The translations under genes and the position numbers were made by a program. This document shows positions 6,905 to 15,743 of a stretch of DNA of 42,336 bases, piece after piece. This DNA comes from Myxococcaceae bacterium (GTDB lineage Bacteria > Myxococcota > Myxococcia > Myxococcales > Myxococcaceae): positions 1 to 42,336 of the forward strand of contig JALHOS010000014.1 of NCBI GenBank assembly GCA_022842905.1. The letters are read 5' to 3'. Numbering within the stretch: position 1 is the first letter of the stretch; each line of letters begins with the position of its first letter. The notes beneath the pieces are model-generated. The model was not told the origin of the DNA. It saw nothing but the letters and a program-made list of their open reading frames with translations, and ran no database searches.

Positions 6905-7972
6905 TTAAGCGGCCGTGGGGGCCGTCTTCCGCGCGTCGAGTTGGTAGACGAAGTTCAGCACCTCGGCGACGGCGTCGTAGAGCTCTTCGGGGACCTCCTG
7001 GCCCGGCTCGACCCGCAACAGCGCGTGGGCCAGCGGCACGTTGCGCAGCAAGGGCACGTCTTCTTCCTTCGCCAGCGCCTTGATCTGCTCGGCCTTCGCG
7101 TCGAGCCCCCGCGCGAGCACCCGCGGGGCCTGGTCCTTGTTCGGGTCGTACTTGAGCGCCACCGCCACATGGTCGGGGTTGGTCACCACCACGTCCGCTT
7201 CGCGCACGCTCTCCATCTGCGCGCCTTCCATGATCTCCTGGTGCATCTGCTTGCGGTGCGCCTTGTGGTGCGGGTCGCCTTCGCTTTCCTTGTATTCCTT
7301 CTTCACGTCGTCCTTCGACATCATCTGGTCCTTCATGTACGACTTGTGCTGCCACCAGACGTCGAAGATCGCGAAGCCGATGAAGAGGGCGACGACCTTC
7401 ACGACCACGCGGTAGACCAGCTCGCCCATGACCGTCATCGTCATGTCGGCGTCGCCGCGGATCGTGGCCACGACCATGCCCATGGCGTCGCGCACCACGC
7501 CGTAGACGACGTAGCCAGTCACGCTGAGCTTGAACATGGACTTGAGCAGCTCGACCGCCTGCTTCTTGCCGAACAGGTTCTTGATGCCGTTGATGGGGTT
7601 GAGCTTGTCCAGCTTCGGCATGAGCGCCTTCGTCGCCAGCAGCGCGCCGACCTGCAGGAAGTCCATGAGCCCGCCGGCGATCGCCGACGCCGTCACCACC
7701 GGCACGCACAGCACCAGCAGGCTCGACAGCGCCAGGTACATGATCTGCTTGGTGGCCAGCTCGAGATCTTCGGGGTGAGAGATGTTGGTGATGCCGAAGA
7801 GGAAGAGCTGCTTGATCCGCACCTCGGTGTCCGGCCAGGTCGACTTGATGACGCCCATGGCGGCCGCGAACGCGACGACGCTCGACAGATCCTTGCTCTT
7901 CCAGACGTTCCCTTCTTTTCGGGCGTCGTCGAGCTTCTTCTGCGTCGGTTCTTCGGTCTTGTCGTCGGACAT
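6905..7972 (-). CDS. sctU: Type III secretion export/switch protein SctU (FlhB/YscU family)
   Basis: 355 aa, full length. The N-terminus EEPTQKKLDDARKEGNVWKS is the FlhB-family signature. Four hydrophobic segments lie between residues ~28 and ~205, followed by a charged linker. The self-cleavage motif is N265-P266-D267-H268 (NPxH, cut between Asn and Pro in the family), and the C-domain runs to residue ~345. SctU sits on the export gate and switches substrate class together with SctP. ATG at 7972; 16 bases after sctT. Confidence 0.97.
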   Translation of the reverse strand: MSDDKTEEPTQKKLDDARKEGNVWKSKDLSSVVAFAAAMGVIKSTWPDTEVRIKQLFLFGITNISHPEDLELATKQIMYLALSSLLVLCVPVVTASAIAGGLMDFLQVGALLATKALMPKLDKLNPINGIKNLFGKKQAVELLKSMFKLSVTGYVVYGVVRDAMGMVVATIRGDADMTMTVMGELVYRVVVKVVALFIGFAIFDVWWQHKSYMKDQMMSKDDVKKEYKESEGDPHHKAHRKQMHQEIMEGAQMESVREADVVVTNPDHVAVALKYDPNKDQAPRVLARGLDAKAEQIKALAKEEDVPLLRNVPLAHALLRVEPGQEVPEELYDAVAEVLNFVYQLDARKTAPTAA

Positions 7973-7988
7973 GGCTCGGCCCGCGCAC

Positions 7989-8819
7989 TCAGGACAGCAA
8001 CAGCAGGGCCTTCTTCATCCACACGAACATCACGCCGAACTCGTCGACCGTTCGGTTGATGATGAGGTGGATCGCCGAGAACATGATCACCACCGTCACC
8101 ATGGGCTTGATCTGCATGGCGACGAAGAACACCTGCACCTGCGGCGCGACGCGGTTGATCATGCCCAGCGCCAGGTCGGTGAGGAACGTGGCCAGCAGCA
8201 CCGGCGAGGCCAGCGCCACCGCGACGCGGAACATGTCGCCCGACACGCGGAGGATCAGATCCGTGAACGCCCAGAACCCGCCGCTGACGCGGGGGAAACG
8301 ATCGAGCGGCACCGCCGCGAGGCTGTCGCCGAACGCCTGAATGACGATGTGGTGGCCGCCCAGCGTCAGGAAGATCACCGTCGTCAGCTGCAGGTTCAGG
8401 TTCGAGAACAGCGTCGTTTGCTGCTGGATCTGCGGGACCATGAGCTGGGCTTGGTTGGTGCCCGACATGGTGTCGATGAAGCCACCCGCGCTCTGCGCCG
8501 ACTCGAAGACGAGGCCCACCACCATGGACAGCGCCAGGCCCATGAACAGCTCTTTGAGCATGAGCGCGACGAAGACCACCGCGGAGATCGGAATGAGCTG
8601 AATCTGCGAGACGATCGCCGGGAAGAGCACGAGCCCCAGCATGAGCCCCAGGCCCAGCTTCACCTCGCTGGGCACCGACTCACCGCCGAGGAACGGGGTG
8701 AGGATCACCACCGGCAACACCCGCGCGAGCAGCAGCGCCATGCCCATGGTGACGTGAGTGAAGTCGGTCTGGATGCCGAGCTGGTGCCGGACTTCGGCGA
8801 GCATGCTCTGGAGGTCCAT
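7989..8819 (-). CDS. sctT: Type III secretion export apparatus protein SctT (FliR family)
   Basis: 276 aa. Typical FliR/SctT: repeated hydrophobic helices (MALLLARVLPVVILTPFLGG at ~26-45, LMLGLVLFPAIVSQIQLIPI, LFMGLALSMVVGLVFESAQS), conserved GGFID in the middle, and a C-terminal part with PVLLATFLTDLALGMINRVA. SctT forms part of the helical SctRST pore of the export gate. ATG at 8819 without a clear Shine-Dalgarno; 22 bases after sctS. Confidence 0.95.
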   Translation of the reverse strand: MDLQSMLAEVRHQLGIQTDFTHVTMGMALLLARVLPVVILTPFLGGESVPSEVKLGLGLMLGLVLFPAIVSQIQLIPISAVVFVALMLKELFMGLALSMVVGLVFESAQSAGGFIDTMSGTNQAQLMVPQIQQQTTLFSNLNLQLTTVIFLTLGGHHIVIQAFGDSLAAVPLDRFPRVSGGFWAFTDLILRVSGDMFRVAVALASPVLLATFLTDLALGMINRVAPQVQVFFVAMQIKPMVTVVIMFSAIHLIINRTVDEFGVMFVWMKKALLLLS

Positions 8820-8841
8820 GAGGAGGCCGTGGGCGAGAGCG

Positions 8842-9108
8842 TCAGTGCGCGATGATCGCCGGGAAGCGATCGAAGATATGGAAGGTGAAGCGGAGCAGCT
8901 GCGTGCCGATCCACGGACCGGCCAGCCCCAGCACGCCGAAGACGATCACGAGCTTCGGCGCGAAGGACAGCGTCTGCTCCTGGATCTGCGTGGCGGCCTG
9001 GAAGACCGACACCGCGAAGCCCACCACCAGGCTCAGGACGATCGGCGGCCCCGACGCGACGAGCACCAGCAAGAGCGCTTCCTGGGTGATGTAGGTCAGT
9101 TGGTACAT
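8842..9108 (-). CDS. sctS: Type III secretion export apparatus protein SctS (FliQ family)
   Basis: 88 aa, the normal size. Two membrane helices (about residues 11-37 and 50-75) with the FliQ signature between them (QAATQIQEQTLSFAPK). It wraps around the SctRT pore in the inner membrane. ATG at 9108 with GAGGGG upstream; 13 bases after sctR. Confidence 0.96.
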   Translation of the reverse strand: MYQLTYITQEALLLVLVASGPPIVLSLVVGFAVSVFQAATQIQEQTLSFAPKLVIVFGVLGLAGPWIGTQLLRFTFHIFDRFPAIIAH

Positions 9109-9121
9109 GCAGCGGCCCCTC

Positions 9122-9934
9122 TTAGAGGTACCCGATCACGAGGCCCTTGGCGATCAGGTACCAGCCGTCCACGAGCACGAAGAGCAGCAGCTTGAACGGC
9201 ATGGAGATCGTCGTCGGAGACAACATCTGCATGCCGAGCGCGAGCAAGATGTTGGCGACCACCATGTCGATGACGAGGAAGGGCACGAACAACAAGAAGC
9301 CGATCTGAAAGGCCTCTTTGAGCTCGGACACGACGAAGGCCGGCGTGAGCACCAAGAAGTCGTTCTCGGCGATCTCCTTGCGCTCTTCCCCTTTGCGCAG
9401 CTTGAGCGCCAAGTTGAAGAAGAGCGCCTTGTCCTTGGTCGTCACCTTCTTCGCCAGGAAGCCCCGCAACGGCTCCTTCGCCCGCTTCGCCGCGGTGAGC
9501 AGCTGGTCGACGGACTTGGCGGACATGAGCCCTTCGGCGTTGCGCAGATCGCCGGACTTGTCGGCGGCGTAGAACATCTCCTGGCCGACGGGCGCCATGA
9601 TGTACACGGTGAGGATGATCGCGAGCCCCGTGATCACCTGCGTCGGCGGGATCTGCTGGGTGCCGAGCGCCGACCGGACGATCGACAGGACCACCGAGAT
9701 CTTCACGAAGCTCGTCACCATCAACAACACGAACGGCGCCAGGCCCAGCGCGGTCAGCGCCAGCAGCAACACCAGCGGCTGGTTCGCGAAGGTGCCCGAG
9801 CCGCCGCCACCCAACACGCCTGGATCGACGTTCTCGGCCCCCATCGCCGGGCGCCGGCGCTGCGCTTCGGCCAAGACTGGCAGGAGCACCGCGCTCAGAA
9901 AGACGACCCACCTGAAGCTCTTCGTCGACGGCAC
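9122..9934 (-). CDS. sctR: Type III secretion export apparatus protein SctR (FliP family) with signal peptide
   Basis: 270 aa. Residues 1-24 look like a cleavable signal peptide (FLSAVLLPVLAEA), a feature of flagellar FliP and not of most injectisome SctR proteins. It is followed by a Gly-rich stretch and then the FliP core: LVLLLALTALGLAPFVLLMV, MVTSFVKISVVLSIVRSALG, QIPPTQVI, and the C-terminal part FLLFVPFLVIDMVVANILLA and ALGMQMLSPTTISMPFKLLL. GTG start at 9934 with GGAG about 9 bases upstream. FliP needs FliO for stable assembly, and a FliO-like gene lies directly upstream. Confidence 0.96.
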   Translation of the reverse strand: MPSTKSFRWVVFLSAVLLPVLAEAQRRRPAMGAENVDPGVLGGGGSGTFANQPLVLLLALTALGLAPFVLLMVTSFVKISVVLSIVRSALGTQQIPPTQVITGLAIILTVYIMAPVGQEMFYAADKSGDLRNAEGLMSAKSVDQLLTAAKRAKEPLRGFLAKKVTTKDKALFFNLALKLRKGEERKEIAENDFLVLTPAFVVSELKEAFQIGFLLFVPFLVIDMVVANILLALGMQMLSPTTISMPFKLLLFVLVDGWYLIAKGLVIGYL

Positions 9935-9947
9935 GTTCGACCGCTCC

Positions 9948-10514
9948 TTAGCTCGCCGCAGGCGGCGGGCCCTTCTTCCCCAACAGCCGCGCGACGAACG
10001 GGCTGACCTCGGGCCCCCCGGCGGGCGGCGCGCGCAGCCGTTCGATCTCGGCCGCGTCCAGCTTGCTCAACAGCGACAGCCCGGCATCTCCCCCGCCGAT
10101 GAGCAGCACCTCATTCCCAGCGCGCACGACGAACAGCGCGCGCTTCTGGTCGAGCGACACACGCTCGAGCACGGTGATGAGCTTCGTGCCACCGGCCACC
10201 GACGCGATGCCGAGCAGCCGCCGCAGGCCCACGTTCAGCGTCAGGTAGATGATCGACACCACCAGCCCCAGCAGCACCGCCGTCCGCAGCAGCGTCCAGC
10301 CCAAGCTCACGTCTTCCCGCGCGTAGTCCGGCACGTCGGCCTTCGGCAGCCCGAGCTCGGGCTTGTCGGCGCGGAGGTCGGCGGCCACCGGCTCGCTGAC
10401 TTCGGGCACCGCGGAGGGGGCCGGAGCCGGGCTTGGAGGCGCGGGCTCAGCCGGCTGGCTCCACGCCACGCCCCCGAGCAGTCCCACCACCATGGCCAGC
10501 GCAATGCCTCGCAT
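9948..10514 (-). CDS. fliO: FliO-like export gate assembly protein
   Basis: 188 aa from the ATG at 10514; longer upstream reading would run into sctQ. Signal peptide at 1-19 (ALAMVVGLLGGVAWSQ), Pro/Ala-rich region 20-45, one membrane helix at ~73-95, then the small FliO domain (~108-155: LITVLERVSLDQKRALFVVR, then VLLIGGGDAGLSLLSKLD). FliO helps build the FliP-FliR complex in flagella and is normally absent from injectisomes. It is 13 bases upstream of sctR and 37 bases downstream of sctQ. The assignment rests on domain pattern and position. Confidence 0.85.
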   Translation of the reverse strand: MRGIALAMVVGLLGGVAWSQPAEPAPPSPAPAPSAVPEVSEPVAADLRADKPELGLPKADVPDYAREDVSLGWTLLRTAVLLGLVVSIIYLTLNVGLRRLLGIASVAGGTKLITVLERVSLDQKRALFVVRAGNEVLLIGGGDAGLSLLSKLDAAEIERLRAPPAGGPEVSPFVARLLGKKGPPPAAS

Positions 10515-10551
10515 GAAGGCTGCGCACGCTACTCGACGGGGCGCGATCACG

Positions 10552-12096
10552 TCACCCGGCGAGCGAGACGATCCGCACGCCGAGGCTCCCGTCGATCTCC
10601 ACGACCTCACCGCGCGCGACGACCTTGCCGTTGACGGACAGCTCCACCGGCTCACCGGCCGTCTTGTTGAGGTCCAGCACGTGGCCCACCTTCATCGCCA
10701 CGACGTCCTCCGCGGTGACCGACACGCGCCCCAGCTCGACCATGATCTGCAGCGGCACGTCTCCCAACAGGTCCGAGCCTTCCATCTTGTTGTCGTCCAT
10801 GTCCTGGATCACTCCGGTGACGGGTTCCTCGTGCACGCTGTCCTGCGACGACAGGTCTTCGTCGCTGGCGGGGGCGGGCGAACCTTCTGACCCTCCTTCA
10901 GCCGGCGGCGCGCCTTCGCCCGTCTCCATGTCCGGCGGCCGGCCGTCCAGCGGCTGCTCCGCCGCCACCGGCTCCCCGACTCGGCACTTGAAGCGCCCGC
11001 CCTCGAAGAGCACCTCGGCCCTCACGTAGCCCATGCGGCCGTAGCCCACGCGGAGCCGCGCGGTGCCTCCAGCCTTCTTGTCCGGCCGCGCCGACAGCGA
11101 GTCGACGATGATGACGTCCTTGGGCCGCACCTGCGCCAGGTCGGCGGCCATGATGTCCACGGTGCCGATCTCCGCCCGCACCCAGCAGCGCACCAGGCGC
11201 AGCCGCATGGCGTGGGCGCTGGCTTCGGCCGAGCGACGCGCGCGGCGCACCTGCCCCATGGGCGGCGGGTTCGCCTGCGCCAGCACCGACTCGGGAATGA
11301 ACAGGCGCAGGTACCCGGTCTGCGAGCCGATCGACGCGCGCAGCTGGACGACGGCCAGGTTCTCGACTTCCCCCAAGAGCGTCATCGCCTCGTCGAAGCT
11401 CTTCGCGAGCCCCTCGACGCGCAGCTTGGGCATGTTCTGGTCCATCGTCGGCGCCAACGCCTTGAGCGTCTCGATGATGACGTACGTCATCACCCCTTCT
11501 TCGATGTCCGTCAGCGGCCGCAGCGCCACCGCCTCACCGGCGCCGCCCATGAGCATGTCGATGGCGGTGTGCGCGAGGTTGATCTCCACCTCGAGCAGGC
11601 CGCGCGTCTTGTTCGGCTGCGGGGCGAGCACGGCAAGGAACGTCGGCTCGGACACGTACTGCCGCACCTTCGACGGCGGCACGATGTGCACGTACTCCGC
11701 CTGGAGCGAGACCGGCTCTTCCATGAGCTCGGACAGCCGCCGCTTGACGGACTCGCTCACCTCGCCGGTGGAGCGCACGTTGGGCAGCATCCACTCGAGC
11801 CTGCGCAGCAAGGACACCTGCTGCTTGGACACCTTGTCCAGCTTGGGCCAGCGGTAGGGCTTCCACAGCGCGTCCCGCCCGGAAGGCGCCGGTGGCTCGG
11901 CGGGAGCCTGCGGCATGACGGCGCGGCCCTGGGTCTGCTGAGCGCGGCCGGCGGGCGCTCGGCCCACGGTCGTCTGCTTGGGCGGACCGGCCGGCTTCTC
12001 GGCCTTGGTGACGTTCTGGAGCGGGATCATCATCGTCCGCTCGGTCGGGTACCGAGGCTTCTCAGCAGGTGCAGTGCTGCCGGGCTTCTTCGTCAC
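10552..12096 (-). CDS. sctQ: C-ring protein SctQ, FliM/FliN composite
   Basis: 514 aa, much longer than usual SctQ (~300 aa). Residues 1-75 are disordered. Residues ~85-285 resemble the FliM middle domain (LDKVSKQQVSLLRRLEWMLP, then MLMGGAGEAV with the conserved GG turn). A SpoA-like domain lies at ~295-375, an acidic Pro-rich linker follows, and a second SpoA/FliN domain closes the protein at ~434-514 (LLGDVPLQIMVELGRVSVTA, VGHVLDLNK, VARGEVVEIDGSLGVRI). It should form the cytoplasmic sorting platform/C-ring. The GTG start (12096) overlaps the sctP stop by 4 bases (GTGA). Confidence 0.9.
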   Translation of the reverse strand: MTKKPGSTAPAEKPRYPTERTMMIPLQNVTKAEKPAGPPKQTTVGRAPAGRAQQTQGRAVMPQAPAEPPAPSGRDALWKPYRWPKLDKVSKQQVSLLRRLEWMLPNVRSTGEVSESVKRRLSELMEEPVSLQAEYVHIVPPSKVRQYVSEPTFLAVLAPQPNKTRGLLEVEINLAHTAIDMLMGGAGEAVALRPLTDIEEGVMTYVIIETLKALAPTMDQNMPKLRVEGLAKSFDEAMTLLGEVENLAVVQLRASIGSQTGYLRLFIPESVLAQANPPPMGQVRRARRSAEASAHAMRLRLVRCWVRAEIGTVDIMAADLAQVRPKDVIIVDSLSARPDKKAGGTARLRVGYGRMGYVRAEVLFEGGRFKCRVGEPVAAEQPLDGRPPDMETGEGAPPAEGGSEGSPAPASDEDLSSQDSVHEEPVTGVIQDMDDNKMEGSDLLGDVPLQIMVELGRVSVTAEDVVAMKVGHVLDLNKTAGEPVELSVNGKVVARGEVVEIDGSLGVRIVSLAG

Positions 12097-13109
12097 GCGC
12101 GAGCCTCAACCTTGAACTCTTCGAGTGACAGCCCCCGTGCGGACAACGCCGCCTGGAGCGCTTCACCCTGTTGTTCAATGAGCTTCAACACATCACGATC
12201 GGACCCGGAAAACACGGCTTTGATCTTGCCCTGGTGGCTCGACACCTTCACCGTCAGCCCGGACAGCACGTCGCTGCGCATGTCGATCTGAAACTCGGCG
12301 CGACCGAGCGCATTGGTGCCCACCCGGACCCGCTCGACGATCTTCTGCGCCAGCTCGTTGGCGATCTTCCTCAGGCGCTCCGAGCCGCTGACGTCCTTCT
12401 TCTGCGCAACCGGCACCGGCGCCATGAGCGCGGGGTTGAACCGGAAGCCAGGCGCACCCGCGCCGCCCTTCCCTTCGTCCTTGCCGCCGCCGCCGCCCTG
12501 CTGCCCGCCCTTGTCCGCGTCGGACTTCAGCTCCGAAGCGTCGCCCTTCCCTTCGGCCCCGGAGACGGCCTTGCCGGACTTGGCGGCCTCGCTCGCCTCC
12601 CGGCGCTCGTCGATCCGCTCGCGTCCGGCCTTCGCGTCGGCCTTGCGAGCCTCGGTGCTCGCGCCGGCGTGCTGGGCGTCGTTGCTGCGGCCAGCGGTGG
12701 CCTGGGAATCTCCCTGGTCCGCCAACAGCTTGAGCTTCTCGGCGTGCTGCCCTTCGGAGCGGGAGCCCTGGCGCAGCCGTTCGTCCAGGCCCTTCTGCCC
12801 TAGCCGGCCCTGAAACCCCTGTTGCTGGCGCTGGCTCTCGAGGCCGGCGTGCTCGGCGGCTTCCCCGGCCTGCGCCGAAGCGCTCTCCGCTTGCTCCAAC
12901 AAGGCGGCGATCGCCGAGCGCGCGTTCGATTCCTTGGCCGTCTGCTGCTGTTGCCCGGCGCGCTTCTCGTCCTTGGCCTGGCCCACGAGCTTGGAGAACA
13001 CGCCGTCCGCCTGGACGCGGTCCTTCTTCTTCGACTCGTCCAAGCGCCGCTGCTCTGCCGCCCGCGCCGCCTGCCGTGCCGCTTCACGATCATCTTCGAC
13101 CCGGCTCAT
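12093..13109 (-). CDS. sctP: SctP/FliK-like length-control protein with Flg_hook domain
   Basis: 338 aa. Residues 1-225 are low-complexity and charged or Gln/Gly-rich, as expected for a flexible molecular ruler. Residues ~260-338 match the FliK C-terminal (Flg_hook) domain: GRAEFQIDMRSDVLSGLTVK, then HQGKIKAVFSGSDRDVLKLI, then LSARGLSLEEFKV. In related systems this domain contacts SctU/FlhB to stop hook or needle growth. ATG at 13109, 7 bases after sctO; overlaps sctQ by 4 bases. A ruler-type protein would be unneeded in a system with no hook or needle. Confidence 0.85.
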   Translation of the reverse strand: MSRVEDDREAARQAARAAEQRRLDESKKKDRVQADGVFSKLVGQAKDEKRAGQQQQTAKESNARSAIAALLEQAESASAQAGEAAEHAGLESQRQQQGFQGRLGQKGLDERLRQGSRSEGQHAEKLKLLADQGDSQATAGRSNDAQHAGASTEARKADAKAGRERIDERREASEAAKSGKAVSGAEGKGDASELKSDADKGGQQGGGGGKDEGKGGAGAPGFRFNPALMAPVPVAQKKDVSGSERLRKIANELAQKIVERVRVGTNALGRAEFQIDMRSDVLSGLTVKVSSHQGKIKAVFSGSDRDVLKLIEQQGEALQAALSARGLSLEEFKVEARA

Positions 13110-13116
13110 GGCGCGC

Positions 13117-13635
13117 TCATTCCTTGCTCCCGCCGCCGTTCGCGGCCGCCGCCCGAGTGCGCTGCAGGTGGAGCGTGTTGCCGATCTCCTCCTGGTTCAG
13201 CTCCTCCTTCATCATGCGCTCCTTGCGCACTTCCTTCTTCCAAGTGTCCTTGTGCTTCTCGATCGCCTTCTTCTCCATGGCGGCGTTCGCCATCTCCTGC
13301 CGTCGCTGCTCCATGAGCTTCTCGGCCTGGAGCACGGCCTCTTTCTGCCGTTCGATGTCGAGGGCCTTCTGGGCTTCTTCGTCCTTGAGCCGGTTTTCGA
13401 AGCGGCCCATCTGCTGAAAGCCGTTGATGCCGCCGCCCTTGGCGCTGACCTCGACCAAGAACGCCTGCACCTTCGCCTTGCGCTCGGCCTTGGCCCGCTC
13501 GAGCGCGGCCTTCATCTCCTCGAGCTTCTTCTTCTCGGCGTCGTGGGCGCGGACCGCGGCCGAGAACGCCTCCTTGGCGGCGTCTTCCGCTTTGGTGCGA
13601 ATGTCGAGCAGCGCTTCGAGCCGGTACGGAGGCAT
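13117..13635 (-). CDS. sctO: Type III secretion stalk protein SctO (FliJ/YscO family)
   Basis: 172 aa, nearly all charged coiled coil (AEKKKLEEMKAALERAKAER, EKLMEQRRQEMANAAMEKKA), starting with YRLEALLDIRTKAEDAAKEA, the N-terminal pattern of FliJ/YscO. The family forms the central stalk in the ATPase ring and links it to SctV. ATG at 13635. Its place between sctN and sctP is the usual one. Confidence 0.92.
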   Translation of the reverse strand: MPPYRLEALLDIRTKAEDAAKEAFSAAVRAHDAEKKKLEEMKAALERAKAERKAKVQAFLVEVSAKGGGINGFQQMGRFENRLKDEEAQKALDIERQKEAVLQAEKLMEQRRQEMANAAMEKKAIEKHKDTWKKEVRKERMMKEELNQEEIGNTLHLQRTRAAAANGGGSKE

Positions 13636-13699
13636 ACGGTCGCCGCGAGTCTACCACCCTGCCCCACGGTCCGCGCAGCCCTTGCGCGCCCACACGGGC

Positions 13700-15022
13700 T
13701 CACGACGCGTCGGCGAAGAGGTCGATGAGCTGCTGGACGGTGGCGTCGAAGGGCGTGCTGTCGTGGGTGTCCTGCTTCAAGTAGTCGATGATCGACTCGT
13801 ACTTGTCGATCGCGTAGTCGGTGCGCGGGTCCGTGCCGTAGCTGTACGCGCCCAGCAAGATGAGATCGCGCTGCTTCTCGTACGTCGACAGCGTCTCGCG
13901 CAGCTTCCCGGCGGCCTTCTTGTGCTCGGGCGAGACGATCTGGCTCATCACACGAGACAGCGACGCGAGCACGTCCATCGCCGGCCACTGGTTTCGTTCG
14001 CCCAGCGCGCGGTTGAGAATGAAGTGGCCGTCCAAAATACCGCGGACCTCGTCGGCGATCGGCTCTTCCATGTCACCGCCGGCCACGAGGCACGTGTAGA
14101 TCGCCGTGCACTTGCCCTTCGCCGAGTTGCCCGTGCGCTCCAGCATGCGCGGGAGCATGGAGAACACCGACGGCGGGTAGCCTTGACGGGCCGGCGGCTC
14201 GCCGATCGCCAGGCCGATCTCACGCTGGGCGCGCGCCAAACGGGTCACCGTGTCGAGCATGAACAGCACGTTGCCGCCGCGCTCACGGAAGAACTCGGCG
14301 ATCGCCGTGGCCACGTAGCCCGCGCGCAGACGCACCAGCGACGGCTGGTCGGAGGTCGCGCACACCACCACCGAGCGCTTCATGCCTTCTTCGCCGAGCG
14401 CGTCTTCGATGAACTCCAAGACTTCGCGACCACGCTCGCCGATCAGCGCGATCACCGACATCTCCGCCGCGGTGTTCCGGGCGATCTGCCCCATGAGCGT
14501 GGACTTACCGACGCCGGAGCCGGCGAAGAGCCCAATGCGCTGGCCTTCGCCGACCGTCAAGAGCCCGTCGATGCAGCGCACGCCGAGCGGGAGCGGCCGG
14601 AGAATGCGCTGGCGGGTGAACGGATCCGGACAGTCGCGATCCACCGACCAGTCCTGCATGCCTTCGGTCGGCAGCGGCTTCCCGTCGATGGGCTCGCCCA
14701 GGCCGCTGAGCACGCGCCCCAGCAGCCCGTCGCCCACGGAGATCGTCAGCGGGCGGCCGGTGGGGATCACCTCGCTGTCGGGGCCGATGCCGGACAGCTC
14801 ACCCAACGGCATGAGCATGACCGTGTCGCCCTGGAAGCCGACGACCTCGGAGCGCACCTGCTGGTTGCCGCGGCGAATGAGGCAGACCTCGCCGACGCGC
14901 ACATTGGGCACGGCCGCTTTGATCACCAGCCCGGTCAGCTCGACGACGCGGCCGCGAATGCGCACCGTCTGCGCCGTCTTGACGAGCTCCTTGTACCGCC
15001 TCAGATCGACCGCGGCGCTCAC
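13700..15022 (-). CDS. sctN: Type III secretion ATPase SctN (FliI/YscN family)
   Basis: 440 aa, typical length. Walker A GSGVGKST at residues 168-175; the Walker B region is VLFMLDTVTR; the family block PPARQGYPPSVFSMLPRMLE is intact. The hexamer unfolds or releases chaperone-bound substrates at the export gate. The GTG start (15022) overlaps the sctL stop by 4 bases, so the two are translationally coupled. A 64-base gap separates it from sctO. Confidence 0.98.
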   Translation of the reverse strand: MSAAVDLRRYKELVKTAQTVRIRGRVVELTGLVIKAAVPNVRVGEVCLIRRGNQQVRSEVVGFQGDTVMLMPLGELSGIGPDSEVIPTGRPLTISVGDGLLGRVLSGLGEPIDGKPLPTEGMQDWSVDRDCPDPFTRQRILRPLPLGVRCIDGLLTVGEGQRIGLFAGSGVGKSTLMGQIARNTAAEMSVIALIGERGREVLEFIEDALGEEGMKRSVVVCATSDQPSLVRLRAGYVATAIAEFFRERGGNVLFMLDTVTRLARAQREIGLAIGEPPARQGYPPSVFSMLPRMLERTGNSAKGKCTAIYTCLVAGGDMEEPIADEVRGILDGHFILNRALGERNQWPAMDVLASLSRVMSQIVSPEHKKAAGKLRETLSTYEKQRDLILLGAYSYGTDPRTDYAIDKYESIIDYLKQDTHDSTPFDATVQQLIDLFADAS

Positions 15023-15729
15023 TTCGATTCCTTCTTCACGTTGTCCGGCTGCAGGAGCTGCTTGAGCATTTCGAACTGCGTCTTGAGCTGGCCGTCGATG
15101 ATGCCGTAGTCCGTTTGAATGATGCAGCCGCCCCGCTCGACCTCGGGGTCGTCACGCACGGCGATGTCGATCGCCCGGCCGATGAGCTCCATGAGCCGAG
15201 GCCGCTTGTCGCGCAGCAGCTTCCCGTCTTCCGGGCTGACGCGGATCGTCATGGCCTTGGCCGCGCGGGCCGACTCCATGGCGGTGGCGACGATCTCGAC
15301 GATCGCGTCGGGGTCCCGCTCCAGATCGCGCCCGATGATCTTCGCGGCGATCTTCAACGACAGGTCGATGATCTCGCTCTCGGTGCGCGCCAAGATGTCG
15401 CCGGCCTGGATCTTCGCCTTGGCGATCTCCTCGGCGGCCTTGGCTTGGGCTTCGGCTCTCGCGTCGTCGCGAGCGCGGGCGTAGACCTCGTCCCGCTTGG
15501 CCTCGGCCTCGGCGATGATGCGCTGCGCCTCGGCTTGAGCCTTCTCGACGATCTCCTGGGCTTTGGTTCGAGCGTCGTACTCCTCGGCGTTGACGACGCG
15601 CGGCCTCGCCGCCTTCTCAGGCGCTGCGGCGGCTGGCTTCTCCGGCGCCGGGGCTGGCTCCGGGGCGGGCAAGCTGTCGCCTTTGATGACCTTGCCGATG
15701 ACCCGAGCCGGCCGACGCTCCTCATCCAT
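15019..15729 (-). CDS. sctL: Type III secretion stator protein SctL (FliH family)
   Basis: 236 aa. A Pro/Ala-rich N-terminus (to ~45), a long Ala/Glu coiled coil (~50-115: AQEIVEKAQAEAQRIIAEAE), and a C-terminal FliH domain (~118-230: IIDLSLKIAAKIIGRDLERD, then GGCIIQTDYGIIDGQLKTQF). SctL binds the N-terminus of SctN and tethers it to the C-ring. ATG at 15729; 14 bases after the FliG-like gene. Confidence 0.95.
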   Translation of the reverse strand: MDEERRPARVIGKVIKGDSLPAPEPAPAPEKPAAAAPEKAARPRVVNAEEYDARTKAQEIVEKAQAEAQRIIAEAEAKRDEVYARARDDARAEAQAKAAEEIAKAKIQAGDILARTESEIIDLSLKIAAKIIGRDLERDPDAIVEIVATAMESARAAKAMTIRVSPEDGKLLRDKRPRLMELIGRAIDIAVRDDPEVERGGCIIQTDYGIIDGQLKTQFEMLKQLLQPDNVKKESK

Positions 15730-15743
15730 ACGCGCGGCCGAGC

